A DNA stretch of 45,987 nucleotides from JAVXTH01 sp036642795 (GCA_036642795.1 JAVXTH010000009.1:1-45987), one strand, 5' to 3'; shown: positions 34,228 to 42,721, numbered from the stretch's first letter. Translations and numbers: made by a program. Notes: a model not told the origin generated them from the sequence alone.

Positions 34228-35574
34228 ATGATTTAAGGTTTCTTCACTGGTTGTTTCTGGTTTTGCTTTTAACGTTGCTTTCACTTTTGTGATTCGATTT
34301 CCATCCATTCCAATTACTTCAAAACATACTTGTTCTTCATCTAATTTAGGATGATCTTTTAAATCTGGGATAAAGCCTAACATATCTAATAAGTAACCAT
34401 TGATTGTATCATGTTCTTCATTTGATAAAGATAAACCTAATTCTTCATTAATATCTTCTATTTCCATAGAACCATCCAGTTCATAAGTATGCGCATCAAT
34501 CTTTTTCAGCATCACTTCTTCTTGGTCAAATTCATCTTCAATTTCACCCATGATTTCTTCAATTAAATCTTCAATTGTGACAATTCCTGAGAATCCACCA
34601 TATTCATCAATTAAGATGGCAATATGTTGACGATTACGTTGTAGTTCTTTAAATAAATCATCGATGTTCTTGCCTTCAGGTACAAAGTAAGGCTTACGCA
34701 TAATACTGCGTATATCGACATCTTGAAAGGAAGATTTTTGGGCAGCTGCCGCAAAGTCTTTGATATTTAAGATACCAATAATGTTATCAATGGAATCTTC
34801 ATAAACCGGAATTCTTGTATAACGCATGGTCATCAATTCATCTAAGTATTCACTTACGGGATCTTCAATATCAACACAGAATACATCGGTCCGTGGGGTC
34901 ATGATCTTTTCAGCTAAGATATCATCAAATTCAAAGATACTATTGATCATTTCTGTTTCGGTTTCATTAAAGACACCATTTTCTTGACCAGCTTCTACCA
35001 TGGATCTAATTTCTTCTCTGGATAAGTTTTCTTCAACATTTTCATCGTTCATTCCCAATATTCTTAAGACAACTTTTGTTGTCCAAGAAAGAATCTTTAT
35101 AAAAGGCGATGTGATTTTACTTATAATCAAAATTGGTCGAGCTGAATTCATCGCTAGTTTTTCACATTTCTGTAAAGCGATTCGTTTGGGAACTAATTCC
35201 CCAAAAATTAACGTAATAAAAGATAATCCCATCGTCACAAGGACCATTGCGATTACACTTCCATAAGGTACATTCATCTGTGTAAATACTTTTCCTAAGT
35301 CTTGGGAAAAACCAGTTGCTGCACTTGCTGATGCGAAAAAACCAGCCAGCGTAATACCAACTTGAATCGTTGATAAAAAACGCGTCGGTTCTTTAATCAA
35401 TTGCTCGACTAATTGAGCTTTCTTGTTTCCTTCGCTTGCTAAATGATGAATCCGTGTCTTATTAACGGAAACGATTGCCATCTCACTCGCGGCAAAAAAA
35501 GCATTAATAGCAGTAAGCAATAAAATCAGTATAATCTGTGCAATCACAGACAATCGACCGGGGTCAGTGTCCAT
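34225..35574 (-). CDS. CNNM/CorC-type membrane protein (DUF21, CBS pair, CorC_HlyC)
   Basis: A 449-residue protein often labelled haemolysin-like; recent family work links it to Mg2+ efflux or membrane ion balance. Residues 1-175 hold the DUF21 membrane domain with about four helices and the GELVPKRIALQ motif near 125-135. A CBS pair follows (about 220-345, with EKIMTPRTDVF and GFSGIVTIEDLIEEIMGEIEDEFD), and then the CorC_HlyC domain (about 355-435). ATG 35574 follows AAGGAG by about ten bases. It is transcribed alone from a good promoter. Confidence 0.9.
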   Translation of the reverse strand: MDTDPGRLSVIAQIILILLLTAINAFFAASEMAIVSVNKTRIHHLASEGNKKAQLVEQLIKEPTRFLSTIQVGITLAGFFASASAATGFSQDLGKVFTQMNVPYGSVIAMVLVTMGLSFITLIFGELVPKRIALQKCEKLAMNSARPILIISKITSPFIKILSWTTKVVLRILGMNDENVEENLSREEIRSMVEAGQENGVFNETETEMINSIFEFDDILAEKIMTPRTDVFCVDIEDPVSEYLDELMTMRYTRIPVYEDSIDNIIGILNIKDFAAAAQKSSFQDVDIRSIMRKPYFVPEGKNIDDLFKELQRNRQHIAILIDEYGGFSGIVTIEDLIEEIMGEIEDEFDQEEVMLKKIDAHTYELDGSMEIEDINEELGLSLSNEEHDTINGYLLDMLGFIPDLKDHPKLDEEQVCFEVIGMDGNRITKVKATLKAKPETTSEETLNH

Positions 35575-35593
35575 ATATGATAGTTCTCCTTTT

Positions 35594-35610
35594 GGTGCTT
35601 TATTAGCACT
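35594..35610. promoter_or_regulatory. Small hairpin in the leader of the CBS/CorC gene
   Basis: GTGCT and AGCAC arms around five bases, between the promoter and the ribosome binding site. Too short to call a riboswitch. Confidence 0.3.
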
Positions 35611-35621
35611 TATTAGGATAT

Positions 35622-35650
35622 ATTTTAACAGATGATGAACAAAATGTAAA
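35622..35650 (-). promoter_or_regulatory. Promoter of the CBS/CorC membrane protein
   Basis: Minus strand: -35 TTTACA (35645-35650), 17-base spacer ending TGT, -10 TAAAAT (35622-35627). Confidence 0.6.
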
Positions 35651-35709
35651 TAGGCGGCTTTATTTCATCTGTTATGTCTAAAAAGAAATTCATATCGCTT
35701 AAGATTCTG

Positions 35710-35718
35710 TGTTAAAAT
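35710..35718 (+). promoter_or_regulatory. Extended -10 promoter directly abutting the nuclease-helicase start
   Basis: TGTTAAAAT on the plus strand. With usual spacing, +1 falls on the A of the ATG at 35725, and no Shine-Dalgarno sequence lies between. This predicts a leaderless transcript. No good -35 is visible. Confidence 0.45.
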
Positions 35719-35724
35719 AATAAT

Positions 35725-38079
35725 ATGAAAAAACAAAACGATTTATTTGAAGTGAAATGTAGTGTTCATGAACTTGTGGACCGAGTTTATAGCGATGGTG
35801 ATCTTGATCATCGCTTTTTCTCAATGGAGCGAGCACAGCTTGGATCGACGATTCATCGCTTGTTACAATCAACGAGTAAAGATGATTATGAGAGTGAAGT
35901 CTTCTTAAAATATTCCTGTATCTATGAAGATATTTCATTTCAAATAGAAGGCAGAGCGGATGGAATTATCCACAAAGATGATAAGATTATTGTCGATGAG
36001 ATTAAAACAGTAAATATTCCCTTAGCCAACATCACGATAGATTATAAAGAGGTCCATTGGGCTCAAGTTAAATGTTATGCTTTCTTTTACGCAATCGATC
36101 ATCAATTGAAAAACATCGCTGTTCAGTTGACGTATTATCAAATTGAAGAAGAAACAATCAAACAGTTTATTAAAACGTATACCTACGATGAGCTTTATGC
36201 TTTCTTTCAAGATACGCTACAACTATATTATCGTTGGGCAACCATGGATCGTGATTTTAATCAAATTAAACTTTCCTCAATTCAAGCCTTACCCTTCCCT
36301 TTTGCTACCTATCGAGAAGGTCAACGAACCCTCGCTATCGCCGTATATAAGACCATTCTAGATCAAGATGTACTATATACCCAAGCTCCCACTGGCATTG
36401 GGAAAACCATCTCTACGCTGTTTCCTTCCATTAAAGCAATTGGCGAGCATAAAATTGATAAGATATTTTATTTAACTGCCAAAAGCATCACCCGCAGTGT
36501 AGCCCAACATGCACTTTTATTGCTTGCGCAAAAAGGATTAAGAATAAAATCGATTGTGATTAATGCGAAAGATAAAATGTGTTTTTTAGAAGAACGTAAT
36601 TGTGATCCTGACGTATGTCCCTTTGCTTGTAATTACTACAATCGCGTGGATCAAGCAATGTATGAATTACTTCAAAAACAGGATGCCATCGATGAAAACA
36701 TCCTAAAAAGCTATGGGAAGAAATTTAAGGTTTGTCCCTTTGAATTATCTTTGGATTTATCCCTTCACTGTGATGTGATTATTTGCGATTATAATTATTT
36801 ATTTGATCCAAGTGTTTATCTAAAACGATTCTTTATGGATATGCCGGAAAAATATATGTTTTTAATTGATGAAGCTCATAATTTAGTGGATCGATCACGT
36901 TCCATGTATTCTAGTATGTTACATCAACAAGCTTTTACGCAAGTAGAACAATTATTCCCGAAAGAGGAACGAATTGCTTTACATAAAAGCTTTGCAAGCA
37001 TTCATCAATATTTTAATGAAAAAAAAGCAACTAACCTTGCTTTTGAAGTAGGTAAGGAACCTCTTCTTGATTTTCAAGATATTTTAAATAAGTTTTTAAT
37101 TCAATGTGAATTAGCCCTTCAAGATATGGATAAAAACAATGAAAGTAAAGAATTAACAACGCTTTACTTTGATGTTGTTAGTTATTTAAGAATTGCCGAT
37201 TTATACGATGAACATTTTGTGACAACAATCAAACGCAGTGAGTTAGATATAGAAATTAAACAATTTTGTATCGATCCTGGTTTATTAGTTCGCCACAGTT
37301 TAAAAAAAGGCGAAGCCGCTTGTTTGTTTTCAGCTACGCTTACCCCGATTCATTACTTTTTAGAGTTACTAGGAGGAGATGAAACAAGCAAACGTTTATT
37401 GCTTCAAAGTCCTTTTGATGCCGATCATTTAAAAATCATCGTTTATGATTCGATTAGCACCCGCTATAAAGATCGTAATCAAAGTGTGAATCAAATTGTC
37501 GAAATCATTTATGAAAGTGTAATGCGTAAAGCTGGCAATTACATCGTGTATTTCCCAAGTTATGCTTATATGAATCAAATCTACCAAGCTTTTGTAAGTG
37601 CTCATCCAAGCATTACCACAACCCTTCAACATGGTGGAATGAGCGAACTTGAAAAAGAAGCGTTTTTACTTAGCTTCCAAGAAAATCGCAATCAATTGTT
37701 GGTTGGTTTTTGTGTACTAGGAGGAATGTATGGTGAAGGAATTGACTTAGTCGGTGATGCATTAATCGCAAGTATTATCATCGGGGTAGGCTTACCCCAG
37801 ATTAATCCCGAACAAAACATTCTTCGTGATTATTTTGAACATAAAAATCAAATGGGTTATCCTTATGCTTATGTCTTTCCTGGTATGAATAAGGTCTTAC
37901 AAGCAGGAGGACGCGTGATTCGCTCAAACGATGATGTTGGTGCCATTATCTTAATTGATGATCGTTATACCAGTCCTATTTACCAAAATCTATTGCCGAA
38001 ACATTGGCAACATTTTGAACGAATTACAAAGATTGAAGATTTAAAGCTTAGTTTAAATTCTTTCTGGGAAAAAAAATAA
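35725..38079 (+). CDS. DinG/XPD-like helicase with N-terminal RecB-type nuclease domain
   Basis: A 784-residue DNA repair-type protein. Residues 35-170 show the RecB/Cas4-like PD-(D/E)XK nuclease pattern: H44 in GSTIHRLL, D79 in GRADGI, DEIK at 91-94, and Q114 with Y118 in QVKCYAF. A superfamily 2 helicase follows: Walker A QAPTGIGKT at 220-228, cysteines C286, C293, C298 and C302 suited to an iron-sulphur cluster, and DEAH at 382-385. The final part has the GEGIDLVGDAL and GRVIRSNDDVGAIILIDDR helicase motifs. All key residues are present, so both activities may be live. No ribosome binding site precedes the ATG. It converges on the HAD gene with a 6-base gap. Confidence 0.88.
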   Translation: MKKQNDLFEVKCSVHELVDRVYSDGDLDHRFFSMERAQLGSTIHRLLQSTSKDDYESEVFLKYSCIYEDISFQIEGRADGIIHKDDKIIVDEIKTVNIPLANITIDYKEVHWAQVKCYAFFYAIDHQLKNIAVQLTYYQIEEETIKQFIKTYTYDELYAFFQDTLQLYYRWATMDRDFNQIKLSSIQALPFPFATYREGQRTLAIAVYKTILDQDVLYTQAPTGIGKTISTLFPSIKAIGEHKIDKIFYLTAKSITRSVAQHALLLLAQKGLRIKSIVINAKDKMCFLEERNCDPDVCPFACNYYNRVDQAMYELLQKQDAIDENILKSYGKKFKVCPFELSLDLSLHCDVIICDYNYLFDPSVYLKRFFMDMPEKYMFLIDEAHNLVDRSRSMYSSMLHQQAFTQVEQLFPKEERIALHKSFASIHQYFNEKKATNLAFEVGKEPLLDFQDILNKFLIQCELALQDMDKNNESKELTTLYFDVVSYLRIADLYDEHFVTTIKRSELDIEIKQFCIDPGLLVRHSLKKGEAACLFSATLTPIHYFLELLGGDETSKRLLLQSPFDADHLKIIVYDSISTRYKDRNQSVNQIVEIIYESVMRKAGNYIVYFPSYAYMNQIYQAFVSAHPSITTTLQHGGMSELEKEAFLLSFQENRNQLLVGFCVLGGMYGEGIDLVGDALIASIIIGVGLPQINPEQNILRDYFEHKNQMGYPYAYVFPGMNKVLQAGGRVIRSNDDVGAIILIDDRYTSPIYQNLLPKHWQHFERITKIEDLKLSLNSFWEKK

Positions 38080-38085
38080 CACTGC

Positions 38086-38733
38086 TTACGCAAATGTTAT
38101 CTGTTGTTTGATTTCTTTGATGCTTGGCAAAATTAATGCATCACAAGTACTGAGTTTTTCAAAGCTTTGATGCCCATTGGCAATTAGAATACAATCGCAA
38201 TGATTTGCACTAGCCACTTCATAATCATGAATGCTATCACCAATAAATACCACTTCACTTAGCGGTATTTTTGTTTCGCTTAAATAATCGCTTGCTAATT
38301 GTTGTTTACTTGCTGCATGAATATCTTGAATTCCAAGAATATGATCTAAATACTTCGTAATATCATAATTGTTCAATTGACTTTTTAAATTATCAATTTG
38401 CGATGCGGAAAGAATCACTTGATGAAAGCCTTTTTGATGAAGCTCTTGCATTAGTTCTTGTACCCCATCGTGTAGTTGACAAGCGTGCGATGCTGGTTGG
38501 TACATGTCCATATACTCTTTCGCTAGTTTTGAGAACGGGGTTTTATTAAAATCAAAGCCCATTGCCTCATAATAATCTGATACCGGAAAGCTAAATACTT
38601 CCCGATAGTGTTGCAAAGATTGAAATGGTTTCAAATGATATTGATTCAATAATTGATTGATAATCGTAAGACATAAATCAACATCATTTAATAAAGTTCC
38701 ATTCCAGTCCCATATAATATATTTTTTATTCAT
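38086..38733 (-). CDS. HAD-superfamily phosphatase (Gph-like)
   Basis: A 215-residue hydrolase of small phosphate esters. Motif I is DWNGTLLND (the nucleophile aspartate is followed by W-N-G rather than the usual x-D-G, so the acid/base aspartate is replaced by asparagine), motif II VILSAS near 105-110, and motif IV GDSIHDYEVA near 167-176. A helical cap lies between 15 and 85. The closest type is phosphoglycolate phosphatase or a 5'-nucleotidase; the substrate is not known. AAAGGAG precedes the start. Its promoter has TGATACAAT. Confidence 0.85.
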   Translation of the reverse strand: MNKKYIIWDWNGTLLNDVDLCLTIINQLLNQYHLKPFQSLQHYREVFSFPVSDYYEAMGFDFNKTPFSKLAKEYMDMYQPASHACQLHDGVQELMQELHQKGFHQVILSASQIDNLKSQLNNYDITKYLDHILGIQDIHAASKQQLASDYLSETKIPLSEVVFIGDSIHDYEVASANHCDCILIANGHQSFEKLSTCDALILPSIKEIKQQITFA

Positions 38734-38758
38734 TTGTTTACTCCTTTAAATTTTAACC

Positions 38759-38767
38759 ATTGTATCA
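38759..38767 (-). promoter_or_regulatory. Extended -10 promoter of the HAD phosphatase
   Basis: Minus strand TGATACAAT, 26 bases before the start codon; the -35 is weak. Confidence 0.45.
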
Positions 38768-38850
38768 CAATTATCTACCCAACGTACATCAAATGATTTT
38801 TTGCTTTTCAATTGCCTATGCTAGCACTTGCCCTTGTGCATAAGATACAC

Positions 38851-38871
38851 TGAGATATAGGGATTATCTCA
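38851..38871. promoter_or_regulatory. Inverted repeat in the leader of the cysteine-rich protein gene
   Basis: TGAGATA and TATCTCA arms around seven bases, ending four bases before the AAAAGGAGGT ribosome binding site. It may be an operator or an RNA hairpin affecting translation. Confidence 0.45.
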
Positions 38872-38889
38872 TATAAAAGGAGGTATATT

Positions 38890-39237
38890 ATGTACAACTC
38901 ATGTAAGTGTGGTTTTAATCAATACGAATCGAGTACGGTTCAAAACGGCTGTCGTAATCGTTGTTCTTGTGGTAGTGGAAATGGCAATAATTGTGGTTGT
39001 AAACCTTGGCACCCTGCTCCTTGTGGAAATGGATGTGGATGTAACAAAGGAAGTAATGCAAGCTGTGGTTGTAACAAACCAAACCTAGATTGTGGCTGTA
39101 AACCAATTGTTGATTCAAACATCTATTATGAATGTCGTCGTGTAAATAAATGCGATGTTGAAAGTGGATTTACTTGTTACTGTTTTAAAAACAAACAACC
39201 ACAACCTTGTTCCTGCAACGATAATAAATGTGAATAA
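38890..39237 (+). CDS. Cysteine-rich CxC-repeat protein, unknown function
   Basis: A 115-residue protein with 21 cysteines, 16 of them in eight CxC pairs (5/7, 25/27, 35/37, 49/51, 59/61, 68/70, 96/98, 107/109), rich in Gly and Asn, with no signal peptide or membrane helix. The central part (21-70) repeats a CGC-like unit every 9-14 residues. Such spacing suits metal-thiolate clusters, so a metallothionein-like role is possible; a disulphide-linked coat-type protein is the other option. I recognise no family. A near-perfect Shine-Dalgarno sequence (AAAAGGAGGT) implies strong translation. It is preceded by an inverted repeat and converges on chromate transporter genes. Confidence 0.78.
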   Translation: MYNSCKCGFNQYESSTVQNGCRNRCSCGSGNGNNCGCKPWHPAPCGNGCGCNKGSNASCGCNKPNLDCGCKPIVDSNIYYECRRVNKCDVESGFTCYCFKNKQPQPCSCNDNKCE

Positions 39238-39252
39238 AAGGCGTAATGCTTC

Positions 39253-39276
39253 AATAACTACCATTTGGTAGTTATT
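39253..39276. terminator. Hairpin between the cysteine-rich gene and the chromate transporter
   Basis: A perfect 10-bp stem (39253-39262 with 39267-39276) with a 4-base loop between two convergent genes. Neither strand has a T-run after it, so termination is only moderately supported. Confidence 0.45.
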
Positions 39277-39835
39277 ACATAAAACTATAAAGTGCTCCGG
39301 CAAGACCCGTCAATCCCATAATCAAAAGCGGATTGCATTTCGTTTTTCTCAGGATAATAAATGCAACAACAAATAAACCAACTGCCTTTAAATCCACATC
39401 TAAAAAATTCACCGGTATTCCTTCGGTTCCATAAAAAGATAAAAACACAATTGAAATACCTGCGGTAGCAATCAAAGAAACAACACAGGGACGTAGTCCA
39501 CTTAACAAATGTTGCATAAAAGCTAAATCACGATATTTAAAATAAAAATAAGCTAAACTAATCACAATGATAATACTTGGGAAAATAACACCGAACGTGG
39601 CAACAATTGCCCCTAGAAAGCCACTTACCTGAATCCCTACAAAGGTTGCTGTATTGATTGCAATCGGTCCAGGTGTCATCTGTGAGATGGTGATAATATC
39701 ACTGAATTCTATCATCGTTAACCAAGGATGAAGATGAATCACTTGTTCTTGAATTAAAGGTAAAGCTGCATAGCCTCCACCAAAGGCAAACAAACCAACT
39801 TGTAAGAAAGAAAAGAATAGTTTTAAATATATCAT
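39275..39835 (-). CDS. chrA: Chromate transporter half-protein (CHR family, second gene)
   Basis: A 186-residue membrane protein with about six helices, half the size of the long ChrA. It has the CHR-family marks FAFGGGYAALPLI near residues 16-28 and MTPGPIAINTATFVG near 53-67. Short CHR proteins are known to work as pairs in opposite orientation, and the partner gene overlaps this one by four bases. Despite the name, chromate export in this organism is not shown. Confidence 0.9.
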   Translation of the reverse strand: MIYLKLFFSFLQVGLFAFGGGYAALPLIQEQVIHLHPWLTMIEFSDIITISQMTPGPIAINTATFVGIQVSGFLGAIVATFGVIFPSIIIVISLAYFYFKYRDLAFMQHLLSGLRPCVVSLIATAGISIVFLSFYGTEGIPVNFLDVDLKAVGLFVVAFIILRKTKCNPLLIMGLTGLAGALYSFM

Positions 39836-40407
39836 CGTTGTTGACCTCCCTTAATTTTTTGTTGAACAAAGGGATAAAGCAAAGCAATACTTCCACATAA
39901 GATAATTAAAAACATAACATTCACTTGAAAGAAATAAGCTGCGATAAAGACGGTCGGCATCATAATATTAGATAAGTTATTTTTCTCTTGAAATACACTC
40001 ATTCCCATCGTAACGACAAGATCAACAATAATAACGCCAACTCCCACTTGCATGCCTTTCATAATCGCTGCGATTAAGGCGTTATCACGCACGGAAGCAT
40101 AAAACATAGATACGATTGATAGAATGATAAGCGGTGGTAACACCGTACCAAAAACACTCACAAGTGCCCCTTTGATTCCATCCAATCGATACCCAACAAT
40201 AATTGATGTATTAACAGCGACAGCCCCTGGTGAAGATTGAGCAATGGCTACCATATCAATCATTTCTTTATCATCAATCCAGTGATATTGATCAACAAAT
40301 TTACGCCGCATTAAAGGCACAATCATATATCCTCCCCCAAAAGTAAATGCACTTAAGGCGAAGGTTGCTTTAAATAGTTTTAAATAAAACTTAAGATCCT
40401 TTTTCAT
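39832..40407 (-). CDS. chrA: Chromate transporter half-protein (CHR family, first gene)
   Basis: A 191-residue partner of the downstream gene, with TFGGGYMIVPLM near residues 22-33 and QSSPGAVAVNTSIIVGY near 57-73. It starts after a GGGGAG site and lies 19 bases behind the polysaccharide deacetylase, so all three genes are probably transcribed together from 41270-41298. Confidence 0.9.
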   Translation of the reverse strand: MKKDLKFYLKLFKATFALSAFTFGGGYMIVPLMRRKFVDQYHWIDDKEMIDMVAIAQSSPGAVAVNTSIIVGYRLDGIKGALVSVFGTVLPPLIILSIVSMFYASVRDNALIAAIMKGMQVGVGVIIVDLVVTMGMSVFQEKNNLSNIMMPTVFIAAYFFQVNVMFLIILCGSIALLYPFVQQKIKGGQQR

Positions 40408-40426
40408 CGATGAGTTCTCCCCTTTT

Positions 40427-41245
40427 TTAACGATTTAACATAATTTTAAATAACCACATTGGTGTATAAGCATTTACACTAAAACGTGGTAAAGAATAAT
40501 TCGCATCGTTTCGATTAACTTTATCAAATTGATTATAACTAAAAGCTAATTTTACGTTATGATTCTGTAAAGTTTTAATGATGTCATCATTATACTTACC
40601 AAAAGGGTAAGCATAATATTTTATATTCGTTGTTTGACCTGCTCGCGCAATATCCTGATCCAATTGTTTCATTGAATAAGCATTCACGGCATACGTGCCA
40701 TCAATTTTTCGATGTTGATGATAAGAATGAGAATAAAACTTCATTGTTTCATCATCCTTTAATTGATCCTTTGGAATATGTTGTTTGATGCTTTCATCAT
40801 ATTTCTCGAATGTTTTAGGAATACTATAACCAATCACAAAGGTACTTGCTTTAAAACCATACTTTTTTAAGATTGGTTTCGCAAGTTCAACACTTGAATA
40901 ACAACTATCATCAAACGTAATTAATACTGTTTTATTTGAATATTGAGCTTTCCCTTTTTTCCATAAATAAAACTCATCTAAGCTAATACTTTGATAACCA
41001 TGTTCTTTTAAATACTTCATTTGCTTTTCAAATGAAGAAATTGAACTCGTCCAAGGATCAAACTTAAAATACTTATTTTTAGCTTGGTTGCTAGCTAAGT
41101 TATGATACCCAAATACAGCGATTTTTTCACTGTTGACTATTTTTCTTTGATCGATTCCAAGCCATGAAATACTTACGATTAGAAAAGCGATTAAAATTGA
41201 TAATGCCAAAAGACAGCGAGCGATGTTAGGATGTTTTTTTCTCAT
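40427..41245 (-). CDS. Membrane-anchored polysaccharide deacetylase
   Basis: Removes acetyl groups from an envelope polysaccharide or peptidoglycan. The 272-residue protein has an N-terminal anchor helix (about 10-30). The NodB domain has the metal aspartate in TFDDS (112-113), H173 and H178 in SHSYHQH (the HxxxxH metal pair), and AYPFGKYND near 212-220. The substrate is unknown; the nearby O-acetylation cassette at 41570-45361 is on the same strand but has separate transcription. It leads the operon with the chrA pair. Confidence 0.9.
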   Translation of the reverse strand: MRKKHPNIARCLLALSILIAFLIVSISWLGIDQRKIVNSEKIAVFGYHNLASNQAKNKYFKFDPWTSSISSFEKQMKYLKEHGYQSISLDEFYLWKKGKAQYSNKTVLITFDDSCYSSVELAKPILKKYGFKASTFVIGYSIPKTFEKYDESIKQHIPKDQLKDDETMKFYSHSYHQHRKIDGTYAVNAYSMKQLDQDIARAGQTTNIKYYAYPFGKYNDDIIKTLQNHNVKLAFSYNQFDKVNRNDANYSLPRFSVNAYTPMWLFKIMLNR

Positions 41246-41269
41246 AAGTACTCCCTTCTTTTCAGTATC

Positions 41270-41298
41270 ATTATAGCTTTAATTAAAATGATTGCCAA
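41270..41298 (-). promoter_or_regulatory. Promoter of the deacetylase-chrA operon
   Basis: Minus strand: -35 TTGGCA (41293-41298), 17-base spacer, perfect -10 TATAAT (41270-41275). Confidence 0.72.
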
Positions 41299-41302
41299 TG
41301 TA

Positions 41303-41329
41303 TAAAAGAAAAACCCTTAAAAAGGGTTT
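41303..41329 (-). terminator. Terminator of tRNA-Glu
   Basis: Minus strand: an 8-bp stem (41311-41318 with 41322-41329), a 3-base loop, and a tail TTCTTTT. It overlaps the region just upstream of the deacetylase promoter. Confidence 0.7.
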
Positions 41330-41337
41330 AATTAACA

Positions 41338-41412
41338 TGGTAACGCGTACGGGAATTGAACCCGTGATATAGCCTTGAGAGGGCTATGGCTTAACCGCTT
41401 GCCGAACGCGTC
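41338..41412 (-). tRNA. tRNA-Glu (CTC)
   Basis: A complete cloverleaf on the minus strand with encoded CCA. The D-arm TCGGCAAGCGGTTAAGCC is typical of Glu. The anticodon loop CTCTCAA gives CTC, which reads only GAG. The acceptor GACGCGT/ACGCGTT has a G1-T72 pair at its end. A separate TTC tRNA would be expected elsewhere. Confidence 0.93.
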
Positions 41413-41443
41413 ATAAGAATCATAAAGATTTGATTGCTTGTTT

Positions 41444-41472
41444 ATAATAAAAGAAATCAGCCCTTTTGTCAA
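41444..41472 (-). promoter_or_regulatory. Promoter of tRNA-Glu
   Basis: Minus strand: perfect -35 TTGACA (41467-41472), 17-base spacer, -10 TATTAT (41444-41449). Confidence 0.75.
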
Positions 41473-41569
41473 GCAATCTTAGTACTTATTTGAGAAAAAA
41501 AGAAGCCAAAGATACCGTTCTTAGAAATTCACTATAAAAAGCTATTTTCTCATCTTTCAATCCTTGCCT

Positions 41570-42709
41570 TTATTCTTCTCTTAATAATTCTTGAAGCGAT
41601 GAATCCGCAAAAAAGGTATTCGCATTCGCAATGATTAATACTTCATTCACTGCTTCATCCACCATCAATTCATTTATATCCCCAAAATAATAACGAGGAT
41701 CAATCACATGAATCTCATTATAATATGGTGCTAAGAAAGGAAGCATACAATTCGCAAAAGAATCTTTTAGAATTAATAAACGACGATCTTCTAAAGCTGA
41801 AGTAGAAATCTTTATATATGGATGATTCCCGGATAGAAAAACATCATAAGCAGAAGTAGAAAACTGTTTGCTCGCATCGTAAAAAGAAGTTGTTTTCTTT
41901 TGTTCCTCAACATAATTCACTACGACTTGGGTTGGATCATTGTTTGATATAAATAATTCAATTGGATCATCGATTTGTTTAAAGCCAATTTTATTACTAA
42001 GTGAACCAACAAAATGAGCATTACTAATATGCTTTTCAAACGTAATTTCTTTTAAAGGAATTTGTTTCAAAGCCATATAATCTTCAAAGACATACTTACC
42101 ACCTAAGGTTGTTAAGTGATGATCACTCTTATAAAAGATTGGCTCTTTCACATGCTTTTGTAGTGTCGCATCTACATCCATACATGAAACCTGCTCTTTG
42201 ATTTGTTGTTTGAATTCATCGATTACCTTTAATTGCTTTGAAGCAGGAGCACCCTTTGGTAATTGATCTTCATACACTGCAATTTTATTTGGTGATAGGA
42301 TCATTGAAAATGGGATGTTGGGATATTTTTGTTTAAAAGCAAGGAGGGCATCTGCTTTTTCTTTCACAAAAGCAGATGATGGGGGTAAGAATTCTTGCAT
42401 TAACATATCATTCTTACCAATATAAACATCATCGATTTTATTATTACCTAATTTATGTTCCAAACGATTTTTAAGACTGACACCCTTCGCTCTTGCGATA
42501 AATTGATCGTTACGATTTTGTTCGAATGCTTTTTGATAATCCCCACTTAATAAATCGGCTTGATTCATTTGTGGTCTTAAGGTTAAATTGCGATTTTCAC
42601 TTGCGGAATATATGACATCTTGATGAAAGAAATTAATAAAAGCAATAACAAAAATAAGGAAGATAAAGAGTATTCCAAATGAATTTGATTTTGGATGTTT
42701 TGATTCCAT
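41570..42709 (-). CDS. DHHW-type extracytoplasmic protein (AlgJ/AlgX-like SGNH fold)
   Basis: A 379-residue protein anchored by an N-terminal helix (about 11-28), the rest outside the cell. It has a VYIGKNDMLMQE strand near 95-106, SDHH at 195-198 and KDSFAN at 315-320, the aspartate-histidine and serine blocks of the DHHW/AlgJ-like SGNH group. These proteins work beside MBOAT acyltransferases in O-acetylation of envelope polysaccharides, and the MBOAT gene ends 12 bases upstream. AGGAGG lies before ATG 42709. The polymer modified is unknown. Confidence 0.85.
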   Translation of the reverse strand: MESKHPKSNSFGILFIFLIFVIAFINFFHQDVIYSASENRNLTLRPQMNQADLLSGDYQKAFEQNRNDQFIARAKGVSLKNRLEHKLGNNKIDDVYIGKNDMLMQEFLPPSSAFVKEKADALLAFKQKYPNIPFSMILSPNKIAVYEDQLPKGAPASKQLKVIDEFKQQIKEQVSCMDVDATLQKHVKEPIFYKSDHHLTTLGGKYVFEDYMALKQIPLKEITFEKHISNAHFVGSLSNKIGFKQIDDPIELFISNNDPTQVVVNYVEEQKKTTSFYDASKQFSTSAYDVFLSGNHPYIKISTSALEDRRLLILKDSFANCMLPFLAPYYNEIHVIDPRYYFGDINELMVDEAVNEVLIIANANTFFADSSLQELLREE

Positions 42710-42721
42710 AATATAATCCTC

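Noticed and set aside
38839..38847. CATAAGATA upstream of the cysteine-rich gene, like a SigK/SigE -10 box, which would suggest a spore coat gene
   Set aside because: No matching -35 at the right distance, and one short match is expected by chance in AT-rich DNA.
38915..39122. Two minus-strand frames opposite the cysteine-rich gene
   Set aside because: They consist of repeats mirrored from Cys/Gly codons; the plus-strand frame has the strong Shine-Dalgarno sequence.
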